Source: Streptomyces sp. R44
Lineage (GTDB): Bacteria; Actinomycetota; Actinomycetes; Streptomycetales; Streptomycetaceae
Direction: 5' to 3'
DNA length: 64,000 nt
NCBI RefSeq assembly: GCF_041053105.1
Contig: NZ_CP163444.1
Span: forward strand, 8,402,501 to 8,466,500
Below the pieces are notes generated by a model, which ran no database searches, was not told the origin of the DNA, and saw nothing but the letters and a program-made list of their open reading frames with translations. The number at the start of each line of letters is the position of its first letter. The stretch's first letter is position 1. The translations under genes were made by a program, and so were the position numbers. This document shows, in pieces, positions 8,512 to 18,800 of the stretch.

Positions 8512-11500
8512 TCAGGCCACGATGGGAGCGGGACATCCGTCGCCGAAGAGCGCACAGCGGACGCTGTATCCCGACATCGACTCGCTCATCCCGAGGGGGT
8601 CCAGGAGCGAGTCGACAGCCGACTTGGACGCCTCTCCCCAACCGTAGTTGTAGACGTCCACGGGGTACGACAGGACGCCGACCCCGGCGCCGGCCACGCC
8701 GAACGCCTTGCCGAAGCCCCTCAGGTTGCTCCCCTCACCCTTCCTCACCGGCGGTCTGAAGGGCACTGGCTCGAATTCCGTGCCGGTGAGCGGGGAGAGG
8801 GCCGCCGTCTTCAGGACCGCGTTCCGGGCCTTCTGCATGGCCGACTTCATCTTGGGGTCGCCGTCCACCACGGTCTGGATCTTGCCGGTCTTGTCCGGCG
8901 CGTTGAGGGCGTTCCACAGCTCCGCCGCCTCCGCGCGGGCCAGTCTCATCTCGGCGTCGGTGAGGAGGTCCTTGTCCTTGCCCAGTCCGGCCCTGGCCTT
9001 GGCGTTCTTCTCCAGGATGTCCCCGAGGCTGTTCAGGGTCTCCCAGCCCTTCTGGGCGTGCCAGCGATTCGTGCCCGCCAGCTGCGTGCCCGTGTCCATC
9101 TCGTGGAGCAGGGCTGTCGCGATCTTCCCGTCTCCGGTGACCGTCTTGGCCGTGGGCTTGGCGTAGATCTGCGCGAGCGCGCCCGCCAGGGCCTTGTTCT
9201 CCACGACGGGGATCGGAGCGCGCGGCTTGTTGTAGTCCGGGATGAAGGAGGTGATCGGAGGGAAGGGCGTGCCCGCCCACATGTCCTGGCGCTGGCGAGA
9301 CCAGTAGTTGTACTCGTCCGGGTCGCGCAGGCCCGTCGGGTCGCTGCGGGAGATCGGGCTGTTGTGGCTGTACGCGTACCCGTTCATCTGGAGCGGGTCG
9401 GCGTGGTCCACGACGGGGTCGGCGGAGACGAACCGGCCGGCGGCATGGTCGTACTCGCGTGCGCCCATGTGGGTCAGGCCCGAGGCGTCGTCGATGCCGA
9501 CACCCAGGTAGGTGCGGTTGTTCGGCCAGGCCGCGGGCTTGGCTCCGCGGAGGTCGCCGTACGGCTTGAAGGTCCGGCGGGTGATCTGCTGCCCGGCCGC
9601 CAGGGCGATGACCGTGTTGACGGTGCCCTGGTGGTCGGAGAGGAGGACGTCCAGCTTGTGGCCCGTCGGGGCGCCGTTCAGCGCTGTCCGGATCACCGCG
9701 GGGGCGCCGGACTGGGAGTAGGTGCGGGTGGCCCTGGTGACGTTGCCCGCGGCGGTGGTCAGCTCGGTCTCGCCCAGGTGGAGGACGCTGCCCGAGGGCG
9801 TGTTCTCCAACAGGCGGTTGCCGTCCGCGTCGTAGACGTACTTCGTCGTGACGCCCTTGTCCTTGATGGTCTCCAGACGGTTCTCGGCGGTCCAGACCAG
9901 GTCCTGGGTACCGCCGGGCAGGGTACGGGTGGTGGTGTTGCCCGAGGCGTCGTACGCGTACGTGCTCGCGGCCCCCGCCTGCGTGGAGGCGACCGAGGTC
10001 ATCGTGTGCGGCTGCGCGAGGTACGGCGGGGTGGTCCCGTTGCCGGTGACCGTCTTGCCGTACCCGTAGGTGCGCTTGACGTCCTGGGCCGCGTCGCCCG
10101 CGGGGTCGTGGTTGATCAGGGTGGTGCGGTTTCCGACGATGTCGAAGGTGTAGCTGTCGAAGTAGCCGGTGGCACCGCCGGAGACGGTACCGGCGACCGG
10201 GGCCGCGGCCTTCAGGGAGTCGGTGAGCGCCGTGTCCGGGGCCGTGGTGTCACTCGCGGTGTCCGGGGCGGCCGCGACAGGTCCGCGGACGGCCTTCGCG
10301 TCGGACCGGTAGCCCCAGGACCAGCCGCCCGGGCTCTGGCAGGCGGCGCCGCCCGCGGCGTTCGCCAGGTTCGACGTCCAGGCGTGGACGAGCTCGCCCA
10401 TCGCGTCGTAGGTGTAGCACTGATTGTCGTTGGTGGAGACGCCCGCGTCGGTCATCTTCCGGCCGAGCGAGGTGATCTTGCCCGCGTAGTCGTACGAGTA
10501 GCGGGTGTCCAGCACCCGGTAGGAGTTGGCGGTCTCCCGGTCCACGACGGTACGGCGGACCTGCCGGGTGTTGTCGTGCAGGAAGTTGGTCGTCCACACC
10601 CGGTTGGGCTGCGGGCCGCTGACGGTCCGCAGGGGTTCGCCGTACGGCGAGTAGGTGACGTCCGCCGTGTACCAGGTGGCGCCCGAGGTGGACTCGGCCA
10701 GGCCGTCGCTGTTGTAGCGGGTGACGACCTTCTCCGCGGCGAGACCGCCCGCCGCCGGGAGGGTGGTGGTGAGGGGCTTGCCGCCCGGGGTGTACGTGTA
10801 GCCGTAGGTGTAGGTGCCGGAGACGCCCGTGGTCATCGCGTTCGCCGGGATCACCGTCTGCCGGCCGGTGGGCCGGCCGCCGATGTCGTACCCGGTGACG
10901 CGGCTGACGTAGTCGCCGCTCGGGTCGTGGCGGACCGAGGAGACGAGCAGGCCCACGCCGCCCGGCAGGGTGTCGTAGGTGAACTCCTTGGCAGGTGCGG
11001 CGCCCGCCGACCCGTACCGGACCGACGTCACCCGGCCGAGCTCGTCGTATGCGCTGAACGTGGAGTTGCGGGCGTCGACGGTGCCGGTGACGCGGCCGGC
11101 CTCGTCGTAGGTCATCGACGCGGTACCGCTGTCGGGGTCGGTCCGCTCCACGACCTGGTGCCGGGCGTCGAAGACGAACGACCACGCGTTGCCCGCCGGG
11201 TCGGTGATCTTGGTGCGATTGCCGCGGGCGTCGTACTCGTACGTGGTGGCGCGGTTCGTGGACGAGTTGGAGTCGGTGTAGTGAAGGATCTTCGTCACGC
11301 GACCGAAGGCGTCCCGGTACGTCTTGGTCGCGGGATCGCTGACGCCCGCCGGCCGGATGTACGTGGTGTTGTCGCCGTACGTCGTGGAGGTGTTGTTCAG
11401 GAACGTGTCACCGTGGTAGGTGGCCACGCGGATGGTGCGCTCCAGGCCGTCGTAGAACGTCCGGGTGAGGCTCGGGACCAGCGTGTTGGACTTGCGCTTG

Positions 11501-14500
11501 AACAGGCTGCTGGTCGGGGCGCCCAGGGTGAGGTACTGGCTGCTCTGCTCCCAGGGCAGCCCGTGGTCGTTGTAGCGGGTGTCCACGATGATCCGGCCGG
11601 GCCCGTGGGCCTCGGACTGGGTCTGGACCTGCCGCATCAGCCCGTCGTAGATCGTGACGTGGGTGTCGTAGGTCCCGTTGTCCTTGATGGTCTTGACGGT
11701 CACCGTCGACGGCTTGAGGACCGTCGGGGAGGCGTCGGCCATCTGGTAGGAGATCTGCACGTCCGGCGTCTGGGTGCCGGAGGACCGGGTGGCCGACCAG
11801 CCCTTCACGAGCCGGCCGAAGACGTCGTACTCGTTGCGCACGACACGGTTGTTGGGGTCCGTGACGGTGAGCGGCAGGCCGCGTCCGGGGTCGAAGGTGG
11901 TGACCGTCGCGTGGCCCTTGGCGTTGAGGCTCGTGGTCGAGGTGACCGGGCCGCCGGTGTCGCCGGGCGTGTACTGGGTCTCCGTCGTGCCGGTGCCGGG
12001 CTGGGTCACCTTGCGGACACGGCCCAGCGGGTCGTACTGCGTGGTGACGGACTGGGTGTACCCGGTGCCCGCCGCGTCGGCCTCGGAGACCGAGGTCGCG
12101 AGTCCCTTGACCGGGGTGGCGCCGTAGGCGAGCCCGTCGTAGGAGGTGCGGGTGGCGCTGACGAGCTGGGTGGCCGGGTCCGCCGCGCCGTAGGAGGCGC
12201 ACGAGGTCGCCACCGTGCGGACGGCCTTGGGCAGGCCGACGAGACCGACGGCGGGGTTGCCGGTGTACTCGGTCTTGGTGCAGCTGTATTCGCTGAGCGT
12301 CTCGCCGGTGCCGTTCGGCTTCACCAGCGCGGTCTGCGTCTCCAGGGGCAGGCCGGTGGCCTGGTCGGCCGTGGTGGAGGTGCGGATGGCCTGCCAGGAG
12401 GCGCCGACGGTCTGGATCTCGTCGTTCTGCTTGACGCCGACGCGGTGGGCGAGCAGCGGGCCGGAGCCGCCGTCACGGGCCCGTGAGGCCGTCTGGACGG
12501 ACCACGGAATGGCCGTGGTGCGCTTGAGGATGCGGCCGCCCGCACCGCTGTAGACGATCGACTCCGCGGTCTGTCCCGCGTACTGGGGCGCGTCGTCGGC
12601 GGCCAGGGTCACCTTGCCGGTGGAGTCCTTGACCACGCCGCCGGTACCGCGGAAGTAGCGGGTGACGTTGTACGACTGCGATTCGGGGTCGGTGCTCTTG
12701 GAGCTCTTGACCTCGCCGCCCTTGATCGTGGTCACGGTCTGGTAGCCGCGCCAGTCGCTCCAGGTGCGCAGGTCGGGCTTGGTGAACTCGTCGTCGCTCT
12801 TGGACCAGGCGGCGTCGGCGTACTTGTACTGGGTGACGACCTGCTTGGACAGGCCGGTGATCCGGTCCGTCTCGATGACCTTGGCCACGACGTACTTGTT
12901 GAACCAGGCGAGCTTGGGCAGCTTCTCCTCGCCGTCCGGGGACCAGCGCACCGGGTAGCAGGTGCCGTGGTTGGCCTCGGGGGCGACGGACGGCTGGGTC
13001 ACGCAGCCGCCGGTGTAGACGACCTCGATGTCACCGCCGTGCTCGGTGGCGACCACGCCGATGCGCGGCCGCCTGAAGCCGGGGCGGGCGTCGTTCGCGG
13101 ACCGGGGCACCAGGTTGGGGAGCTGCTGGTCCTTCAGACGCCGCAGCGGGTCCTTCGGGGCCATGTCGTTCGGGTCGACCACGAACTCCTTGAAGCTGAC
13201 CCCCGACTTGGACATGAGGACGGCGCTGCTGGAGCCGGGTGCGTAGGCGTACCGCTGGATGGAGCTCAGCCACAGGCCCGGGGAGGTGTCGTACCAGTCG
13301 CGCGGGAAGGAGTGGTTGAGGACATAGGAGTCGATCTTCTGGAGACCTGTGGTGCCGGGCCGGTGGCCGTAGGTGACGATCTTGCCCAGGCGCAGCCGGT
13401 TCCAGAAGGAGGGGAAGGACGGGCAGAGCTTGGAGTCCGCCTTGCAGTTGAGGTTGCCGGGGCTGTCCCACCAGGGGCGGAAGGCGGCCGGGTCCCCGGT
13501 CTTGTCGAAGTTCTCCGAGGCGCAGACCGTGCCGTCCTCCAGGCAGCGCTGCGACAGGTAGAAGTCGACCTTGGCCGTGGGGGTGCCGCCGAGGTTGTCG
13601 TTGCGCAGGCCGTACTCGATGGAGTCCGGCAGGCCGCCCCGGGTGTACTGCTCCGGGGTCTTCGTCTTCTTGTTGACCGCGTAGTAGTTGGTGGACGCGT
13701 GCCAGTTGACGATCATGGCGTTGCCATGGACGTCCACGGCCTTGTCCAGACCCCAGTGCCAGGCCTGCTGCTTCTTCGTGGAGGTGTTGCAGCGGGAGTC
13801 GGCGAAGGCGGTGGCGTGGCAGGGCTCGCCCGGGTGGTTACCGAAGACGGGGGCGGTGAACACCGAGTCGGTGTCCGCGTGGCCGCCGCCGACGGCGTTG
13901 AGGCCGAAGTAGTACTTGGTGCCCTCGCGGGTGGTCACCTCCCAGTACTCGCCGTCGTTGTCGGGGTTGGTGCCGCCGGTCTTGAGCTCGACCCGCAGGC
14001 CGTCGTCCTTCTCGGGACGGTAGAGATCGGGCTCGCCCGGTCCCGGGGTGCCCACCCGGACGAGTTCGGTGGTCTGCCCGTTCAGGGACATCACCGCGTT
14101 GTACGAGGTCCAGCAGAGGTCGTGGGTCTGCTGCTTCTTCGCGGTGTTGTTGGGTGCCTCGCCGCCGACCTCCTTGGTGTCGTCCTTGCAGGTGCGGTAG
14201 CGGCGCTCGATGTGACCGGGGTTGTAGTCCCAGCCCTCGCCGACCCAGGACGCCTGGGGCGAGGAGGTCGCGGTCTTTCCGTCCACCGCCTGGGAGTTGT
14301 ACTCAAGGGCGATGCTCGGTGCGGGTCCCGCCGGGGTGGGGGGCACGGACACCGGGTACGACCAGGTGAAGGCTCCGGCGGAGCCGCCGGCCGCCCACTT
14401 GCCGCTGGAGGCGAGGGGGGTCGCCTTGAACGAGCCGCCCTCGCCTGCGCCCGAGTCCACGGCACCCACGACGGCCTTGTCGCCGCCCGCGGCCACCGGG

Positions 14501-15363
14501 GTGACGTAGGCGGCCTGCATGACGCCCGAGGGGGCGGGGGCGGCCGGGGCGGAGACGGGGGCGACGGTGCCATCGGCCGCCGTGTCCACGGTGGCCGTGA
14601 CGGACTTCGTCACGGGGTCGTTGACCGTCTCCAGCTCCTCGTACGCCTGGCACTCCTCGACGTCGGGGGTGGTCAGGTAGCACTCGGGGAACTGCACCAG
14701 GCGCAGCCGGGAGGCCCAGTCGGCACCGTAGAGGTTCTGGTAAGCGGCGTAGTCCAGCTGGACAGCGACGGGCACCGAACCAGTGGCGGGTGCGGTCACG
14801 GTCAGCAGCGCGCCGTCGACGCCCTGCGCGACGGGTGCCGTACGGTCCTGGACCGCGACCTGCCAGGTGCCCGTGGGGGCGGCTTCGCCCGTGGCCTGGC
14901 CGAGCTTGACGGGCAGGTCGTCGGCGGGCCGGAACGCTACGGGGGTCGCCGATGCGGCGCCGGCCATGGCGGTTGACGCGGTCGCGGTGGCCGCGGTGCC
15001 CTGCGTGAACACGGCGGGCTCGACGGCCCCGTCACCGGTGAGCGCGGTGGGCTGCACCGGCGCGTCGAATTCGACGGTGCCGACACCGGCTGCGGGCGGC
15101 GTGACCGTGCCCGCGGGTGCCTCGGCGAGGTTGAGCGGGGCCTTGGTCCCGATGTGGTCGAGGCCGGTGCTGCCGTCCTTCTCGGGGACGAAGTTCCGCT
15201 TCTGCAGCGCGTCGAGGGCGAGCGAGTCGCGCGGGACCTCGGCGCGTGCGGGGTCCGGCGGTTGCGCCATCGCCGTGGCCGGAAGAAGTAGGGCGATCAA
15301 CGCGGCGCTTGACGGCACGAGGTAAGTGCGAAGGCGTCTTCGGACGGATGGGTTTGCTGGCAC
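8512..15363 (-). CDS. Secreted RHS/YD-repeat polymorphic toxin-like protein
   Basis: A 2283-residue protein. A Sec signal (basic start, ALIALLLPATAMA) ends near residue 33. Residues ~35-380 are a variable Ala/Thr-rich region leading to WVGEGWDYNPGHIERRYRTC, a motif common before the RHS shell in Streptomyces. A long region of YD repeats (for example TYEYDARGNRTKITDPAG and YVYDADGNRLLENT) runs from about 1150. The RHS core follows (LLSDHQGTVNTVI near 1904; THMGAREYDHAAGRFVSADP), ending with the cleavage-type motif PTGLRDPDE near 2005. The last ~275 residues are a separate domain that I cannot place; they contain WETLNSLGDILEKNAK and end in SGYSVRCALFGDGCPAP. By analogy the shell encloses this C-terminal effector. 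The gene is followed by the candidate immunity gene and lies divergent to the DNRLRE protein. Confidence 0.85.
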   Translation of the reverse strand: MPANPSVRRRLRTYLVPSSAALIALLLPATAMAQPPDPARAEVPRDSLALDALQKRNFVPEKDGSTGLDHIGTKAPLNLAEAPAGTVTPPAAGVGTVEFDAPVQPTALTGDGAVEPAVFTQGTAATATASTAMAGAASATPVAFRPADDLPVKLGQATGEAAPTGTWQVAVQDRTAPVAQGVDGALLTVTAPATGSVPVAVQLDYAAYQNLYGADWASRLRLVQFPECYLTTPDVEECQAYEELETVNDPVTKSVTATVDTAADGTVAPVSAPAAPAPSGVMQAAYVTPVAAGGDKAVVGAVDSGAGEGGSFKATPLASSGKWAAGGSAGAFTWSYPVSVPPTPAGPAPSIALEYNSQAVDGKTATSSPQASWVGEGWDYNPGHIERRYRTCKDDTKEVGGEAPNNTAKKQQTHDLCWTSYNAVMSLNGQTTELVRVGTPGPGEPDLYRPEKDDGLRVELKTGGTNPDNDGEYWEVTTREGTKYYFGLNAVGGGHADTDSVFTAPVFGNHPGEPCHATAFADSRCNTSTKKQQAWHWGLDKAVDVHGNAMIVNWHASTNYYAVNKKTKTPEQYTRGGLPDSIEYGLRNDNLGGTPTAKVDFYLSQRCLEDGTVCASENFDKTGDPAAFRPWWDSPGNLNCKADSKLCPSFPSFWNRLRLGKIVTYGHRPGTTGLQKIDSYVLNHSFPRDWYDTSPGLWLSSIQRYAYAPGSSSAVLMSKSGVSFKEFVVDPNDMAPKDPLRRLKDQQLPNLVPRSANDARPGFRRPRIGVVATEHGGDIEVVYTGGCVTQPSVAPEANHGTCYPVRWSPDGEEKLPKLAWFNKYVVAKVIETDRITGLSKQVVTQYKYADAAWSKSDDEFTKPDLRTWSDWRGYQTVTTIKGGEVKSSKSTDPESQSYNVTRYFRGTGGVVKDSTGKVTLAADDAPQYAGQTAESIVYSGAGGRILKRTTAIPWSVQTASRARDGGSGPLLAHRVGVKQNDEIQTVGASWQAIRTSTTADQATGLPLETQTALVKPNGTGETLSEYSCTKTEYTGNPAVGLVGLPKAVRTVATSCASYGAADPATQLVSATRTSYDGLAYGATPVKGLATSVSEADAAGTGYTQSVTTQYDPLGRVRKVTQPGTGTTETQYTPGDTGGPVTSTTSLNAKGHATVTTFDPGRGLPLTVTDPNNRVVRNEYDVFGRLVKGWSATRSSGTQTPDVQISYQMADASPTVLKPSTVTVKTIKDNGTYDTHVTIYDGLMRQVQTQSEAHGPGRIIVDTRYNDHGLPWEQSSQYLTLGAPTSSLFKRKSNTLVPSLTRTFYDGLERTIRVATYHGDTFLNNTSTTYGDNTTYIRPAGVSDPATKTYRDAFGRVTKILHYTDSNSSTNRATTYEYDARGNRTKITDPAGNAWSFVFDARHQVVERTDPDSGTASMTYDEAGRVTGTVDARNSTFSAYDELGRVTSVRYGSAGAAPAKEFTYDTLPGGVGLLVSSVRHDPSGDYVSRVTGYDIGGRPTGRQTVIPANAMTTGVSGTYTYGYTYTPGGKPLTTTLPAAGGLAAEKVVTRYNSDGLAESTSGATWYTADVTYSPYGEPLRTVSGPQPNRVWTTNFLHDNTRQVRRTVVDRETANSYRVLDTRYSYDYAGKITSLGRKMTDAGVSTNDNQCYTYDAMGELVHAWTSNLANAAGGAACQSPGGWSWGYRSDAKAVRGPVAAAPDTASDTTAPDTALTDSLKAAAPVAGTVSGGATGYFDSYTFDIVGNRTTLINHDPAGDAAQDVKRTYGYGKTVTGNGTTPPYLAQPHTMTSVASTQAGAASTYAYDASGNTTTRTLPGGTQDLVWTAENRLETIKDKGVTTKYVYDADGNRLLENTPSGSVLHLGETELTTAAGNVTRATRTYSQSGAPAVIRTALNGAPTGHKLDVLLSDHQGTVNTVIALAAGQQITRRTFKPYGDLRGAKPAAWPNNRTYLGVGIDDASGLTHMGAREYDHAAGRFVSADPVVDHADPLQMNGYAYSHNSPISRSDPTGLRDPDEYNYWSRQRQDMWAGTPFPPITSFIPDYNKPRAPIPVVENKALAGALAQIYAKPTAKTVTGDGKIATALLHEMDTGTQLAGTNRWHAQKGWETLNSLGDILEKNAKARAGLGKDKDLLTDAEMRLARAEAAELWNALNAPDKTGKIQTVVDGDPKMKSAMQKARNAVLKTAALSPLTGTEFEPVPFRPPVRKGEGSNLRGFGKAFGVAGAGVGVLSYPVDVYNYGWGEASKSAVDSLLDPLGMSESMSGYSVRCALFGDGCPAPIVA

Positions 15364-15868
15364 GCGAGTCCCCCCGGACTGCTGAAGCGGAATCTGGGCA
15401 GGGCCCGGCCCGCCCAGGTGTCACAGGACAGGCGCGATTGTGCGCAGCTCACCAGCCGTAAAACCAGCGTAAGAATGATCAAGTGACAGTGATCACGTTA
15501 CGTAGCAGGCAGCAGTGGCGTGAAAGGAAGGAATACGATGCAACCGCAGTTTTCGGGATAGTCGCTTGGATTGAAGCTCAAACCGATCACCACGCTGCAG
15601 CACTGCTGTAATCCCTCTAAATCGCCTGCACTTCAGGGTAGCTATTGCACTGTTTGGTCGTTTTGGAGAGTGCGGCGAGAGTGGCCGGGGGCCTCTCCTC
15701 TCGGCACCGAGTCGCGGTTCCTTCGCTCGCCGGTGCTGCCGCTGGACACTCTTCGCAATCGAACGCGGTGACGGGATCCCTCCCCCGTGGGTGATGATCT
15801 GCTGGCACCGGAATGGGTTCGGTCTGCCGCCGTGCGGCCGGGCCGGAGGGGGAAGGGGAATCCTGCTC
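15364..15868. other. Divergent intergenic region between the RHS and DNRLRE genes
   Basis: About 500 bp without a supported gene. It is clearly more AT-rich than its surroundings between 15430 and 15660, as expected for promoters of the two divergent secreted giants. The partly palindromic GTGACAGTGATCAC lies at 15482-15495. I could not define -10/-35 boxes with confidence. A translated frame through the region is open from 15791 but its first 26 codons look non-coding. Confidence 0.4.
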
Positions 15869-18800
15869 ATGATGAGCAAATGGCGCCGCATGTCCGGACG
15901 AAGAACGGTCGCGGCTGCCGCGGCTGCCGTCGTTCTCGCCTCGGGGCTGGCGTATGTCGGCCTCGACAGGGACGAAGAAGCACTGGATTCGGCCAAGTTG
16001 CCGGGTGGTCGGCAGTCGGCTCCCCTCACTGAGGGCCAGGCCGCCGTGCAGGCCCGCCGGACCGGGAAGCCCGTCGAGGCGACCGCTCTGCGCACGCCGT
16101 ACTCCACCACGTGGGCGAAGCCAAACGGCTCGCTGATGCGGCGCGTCCACTCGACTCCCGTACGCGCCAAGGCCGACGGCGTCTGGAGGCCCATCGACAC
16201 CGACCTCAAGCGGGTGGCCGGCGGCTGGTCGCCCAAGGCGACGAACACCACCATGGTGTTCTCCGGCGGCGGCAAGGCCGCCGCGCAGCGGGCGACGCGC
16301 GCGGTGCGCCGGGTCTCGCTCATGCCGGCCAAGGGCATCACCCCCGGCACGGGCAACACTCTCGCCACGATCGACGTGGGCACCCACTCCATCGTGCTGA
16401 CCTGGCCCGAGACCATTCCGACGCCGATCGTCGACGGTCCCCGCGCGCTGTACCCAGAGATCCTTCCGGGGGCCGACCTGGTACTGACCGCCGGCGACAA
16501 CGGCTTCGCCCAGCTGCTCGTCGTCAAGAACAAGGCGGCCGCCGCCGACCCGCGCGTGGCTCGGCTGGCGTACGGCCTGTCCTCGACCACCCTGAGCTTC
16601 GAGCTCGACGCGGTCACGGGCGTCGTGTCCGCCGTGGACGAGGGCGGCGAGGACGTCGCGGAGTCCCCGACTCCGCTGATGTGGGACAGCGCGGGCGTTC
16701 CCGCGCAGACCGACGGGCAGGCCGGCAGCGATGCCACCGCCCCGGCCGAGGTGCTGCCCGCGGAGTCCGCGGGGACCGCCCCGGCGGAGCCCGAGGAGTC
16801 CGAGTCGCCCACGCCCGAGCCCTCGGACTCGGTGGTCGACGACGACGCGGGAGACCCCTTCAAGGAGGTCCTCCCCGGCGCCTCCGACGAGGCGCCGGAC
16901 CCCGCCGAGACCGGCGGCGACTCGACCCTGCCGCCCGTACCCGACGAGCCCACTCTTGAGCCCACACAGTCCGGAGCGGCCGCGACACTGTCGCTGGCCT
17001 CGCTCAACGGCCCCCAGCCGGACTCCCACGGCACACTGGTCGAGACGCATCTCGACGGCGGCAACTGGGTGCTCATCCCGGACCAGGAGTTCCTCAACGA
17101 TCCGAGCACGGTCTACCCGGTCTTCGTCGACCCGTCGGTCAGCAAGCACACGAACGACTGGACGACGGCGTACAGCCGGCACCAGAACGCGAGCTTCTAC
17201 AACGGCAAGAACTTCAACAAGGGCGGCACCGACGAGGCGCGCGTCGGCTACGAGTCCGACACCTGGGGCACCTCCCGTTCGTTCTTCACCATCGACTGGG
17301 ACGCCGACCTCAAGGGCGCGAAGGTCGAGAAGGCAATCCTGCGGACCCTGAACACGTATTCCTGGTCGTGCAACAAGCGCAGCATGTCGGTACACCAAAC
17401 GGGCGCTATCAGCTCGAAGACGAACTGGAAGAACGCTCCGTCGATGAACGACGGGAACCAGATCGGCCGCGACAGCTTCGCGCATGGCTACAAGACCGGC
17501 TGCCGTGACGAATACGTGGCGTTCGACGTGAAGTCCACGGCGCAGAAGGCCATGGACTACGGCTGGCCCACGCTCACCCTGGGCTTCAAGGCCACCAACG
17601 AGCACGACCAGTTCGCGTGGAAGAAATTCCGCGCCAACGGCGGCCACGACCCCTACATCGACCTGCACTACAACCGGCCCCCGGACGCACCGACCGGCCT
17701 GGACCTTGATCCGGACCTGAGCTGCGACACCACCGCCCCGTACATCAGCCTCGGCGCGTCCCAGCTCACACTGTGGGCGAGCGCCAAGGACAAGGACGGC
17801 AACCTGGGCTCGGTGGACTTCACGCTGTGGGCGAGCAAGCTCGGTTCCAGCGGTCCGAACCTGCTCGGCGGCGCCGGACGCAAGGGCGTGGGCAGCAGCA
17901 CCAGTTCGGCCACGGTCTACGCCGGCCCGTTCCAGACCGGCAGCACCGGGCTCAGCCTGGTCAACGGCGAGACGTACTCGTGGCGGGCGAAGTCCGTGGA
18001 CAAGTTCGGTTCCAGCTCCGCCTATTCGCCCGCCAAGGTCCCGTGCCGGTTCGTCTTCGACAACCAGCGGCCCACGGCCCCGACGGTGAAATCGACCCAG
18101 TTCCCGGACGGCGACGCCTCGGACAACGGCTTCGGCAACCAGCCCGAAGACTCCACCTGGAGCACGGTGAAGTTCGGCACCGCTGGATCCTTCACTCTCA
18201 AGGCAGCCCAGACGGACGTCGTGAAGTTCGAGTACGGCTTCAACCAGGGAGCGGTACAGGCCTCGGTGGCGCGCACCGCGGGCGCGGCGGTCACGACCGA
18301 GACGACGCTCAGCGGCGTCAAGCCGCCGCAGGCCGGCCCGAACGTCCTCTACGTGTGGGCCGTGGACGGCGCCGGGCACCGCTCGGATCCGGCGAAGTAC
18401 CTCTTCTACGTCACCCCGCGCGACAAGGCTGACGCCCCCGGCGACTTCACCGGTGACGCCCTGCCCGACATGTTCATCGTGGACGGCAACGGCAAGCTCC
18501 GCATGTACCCTGCGGAGGCGACCGCCGCAGACCCGGCCAAGGGCACCGGCGACATCGGGTACTCGATGTCTGGCGCCTACCGGGCCAACCCGGCCAGGAA
18601 CCCGGACGGCACCGACAACCTCCCGATGTACGTCGGCACGCCGTCGGGTTACTGGAACGGCGCGCTCATCACCCACCTGGGCGATGTCTACGGCGGCGAC
18701 GGCCTGCAGGACCTGGTCGCGAGGCTGGAGGGCAAGCTCTGGGTGTACCCGGGTGACGGCTACGGCGCGGTCAACACCGACAGACGGCAGGAGATCCTCC

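Noticed and set aside
9058..12486. Long + strand open frame of 1142 codons
   Set aside because: It is wholly antisense to the RHS gene, has Val/Gly/Arg-rich composition typical of high-GC shadows and no domain, while the minus strand has clear RHS repeats.
15617..18676. Minus-strand open frame of 1019 codons
   Set aside because: Antisense to the DNRLRE gene, no recognisable domains, shadow composition.
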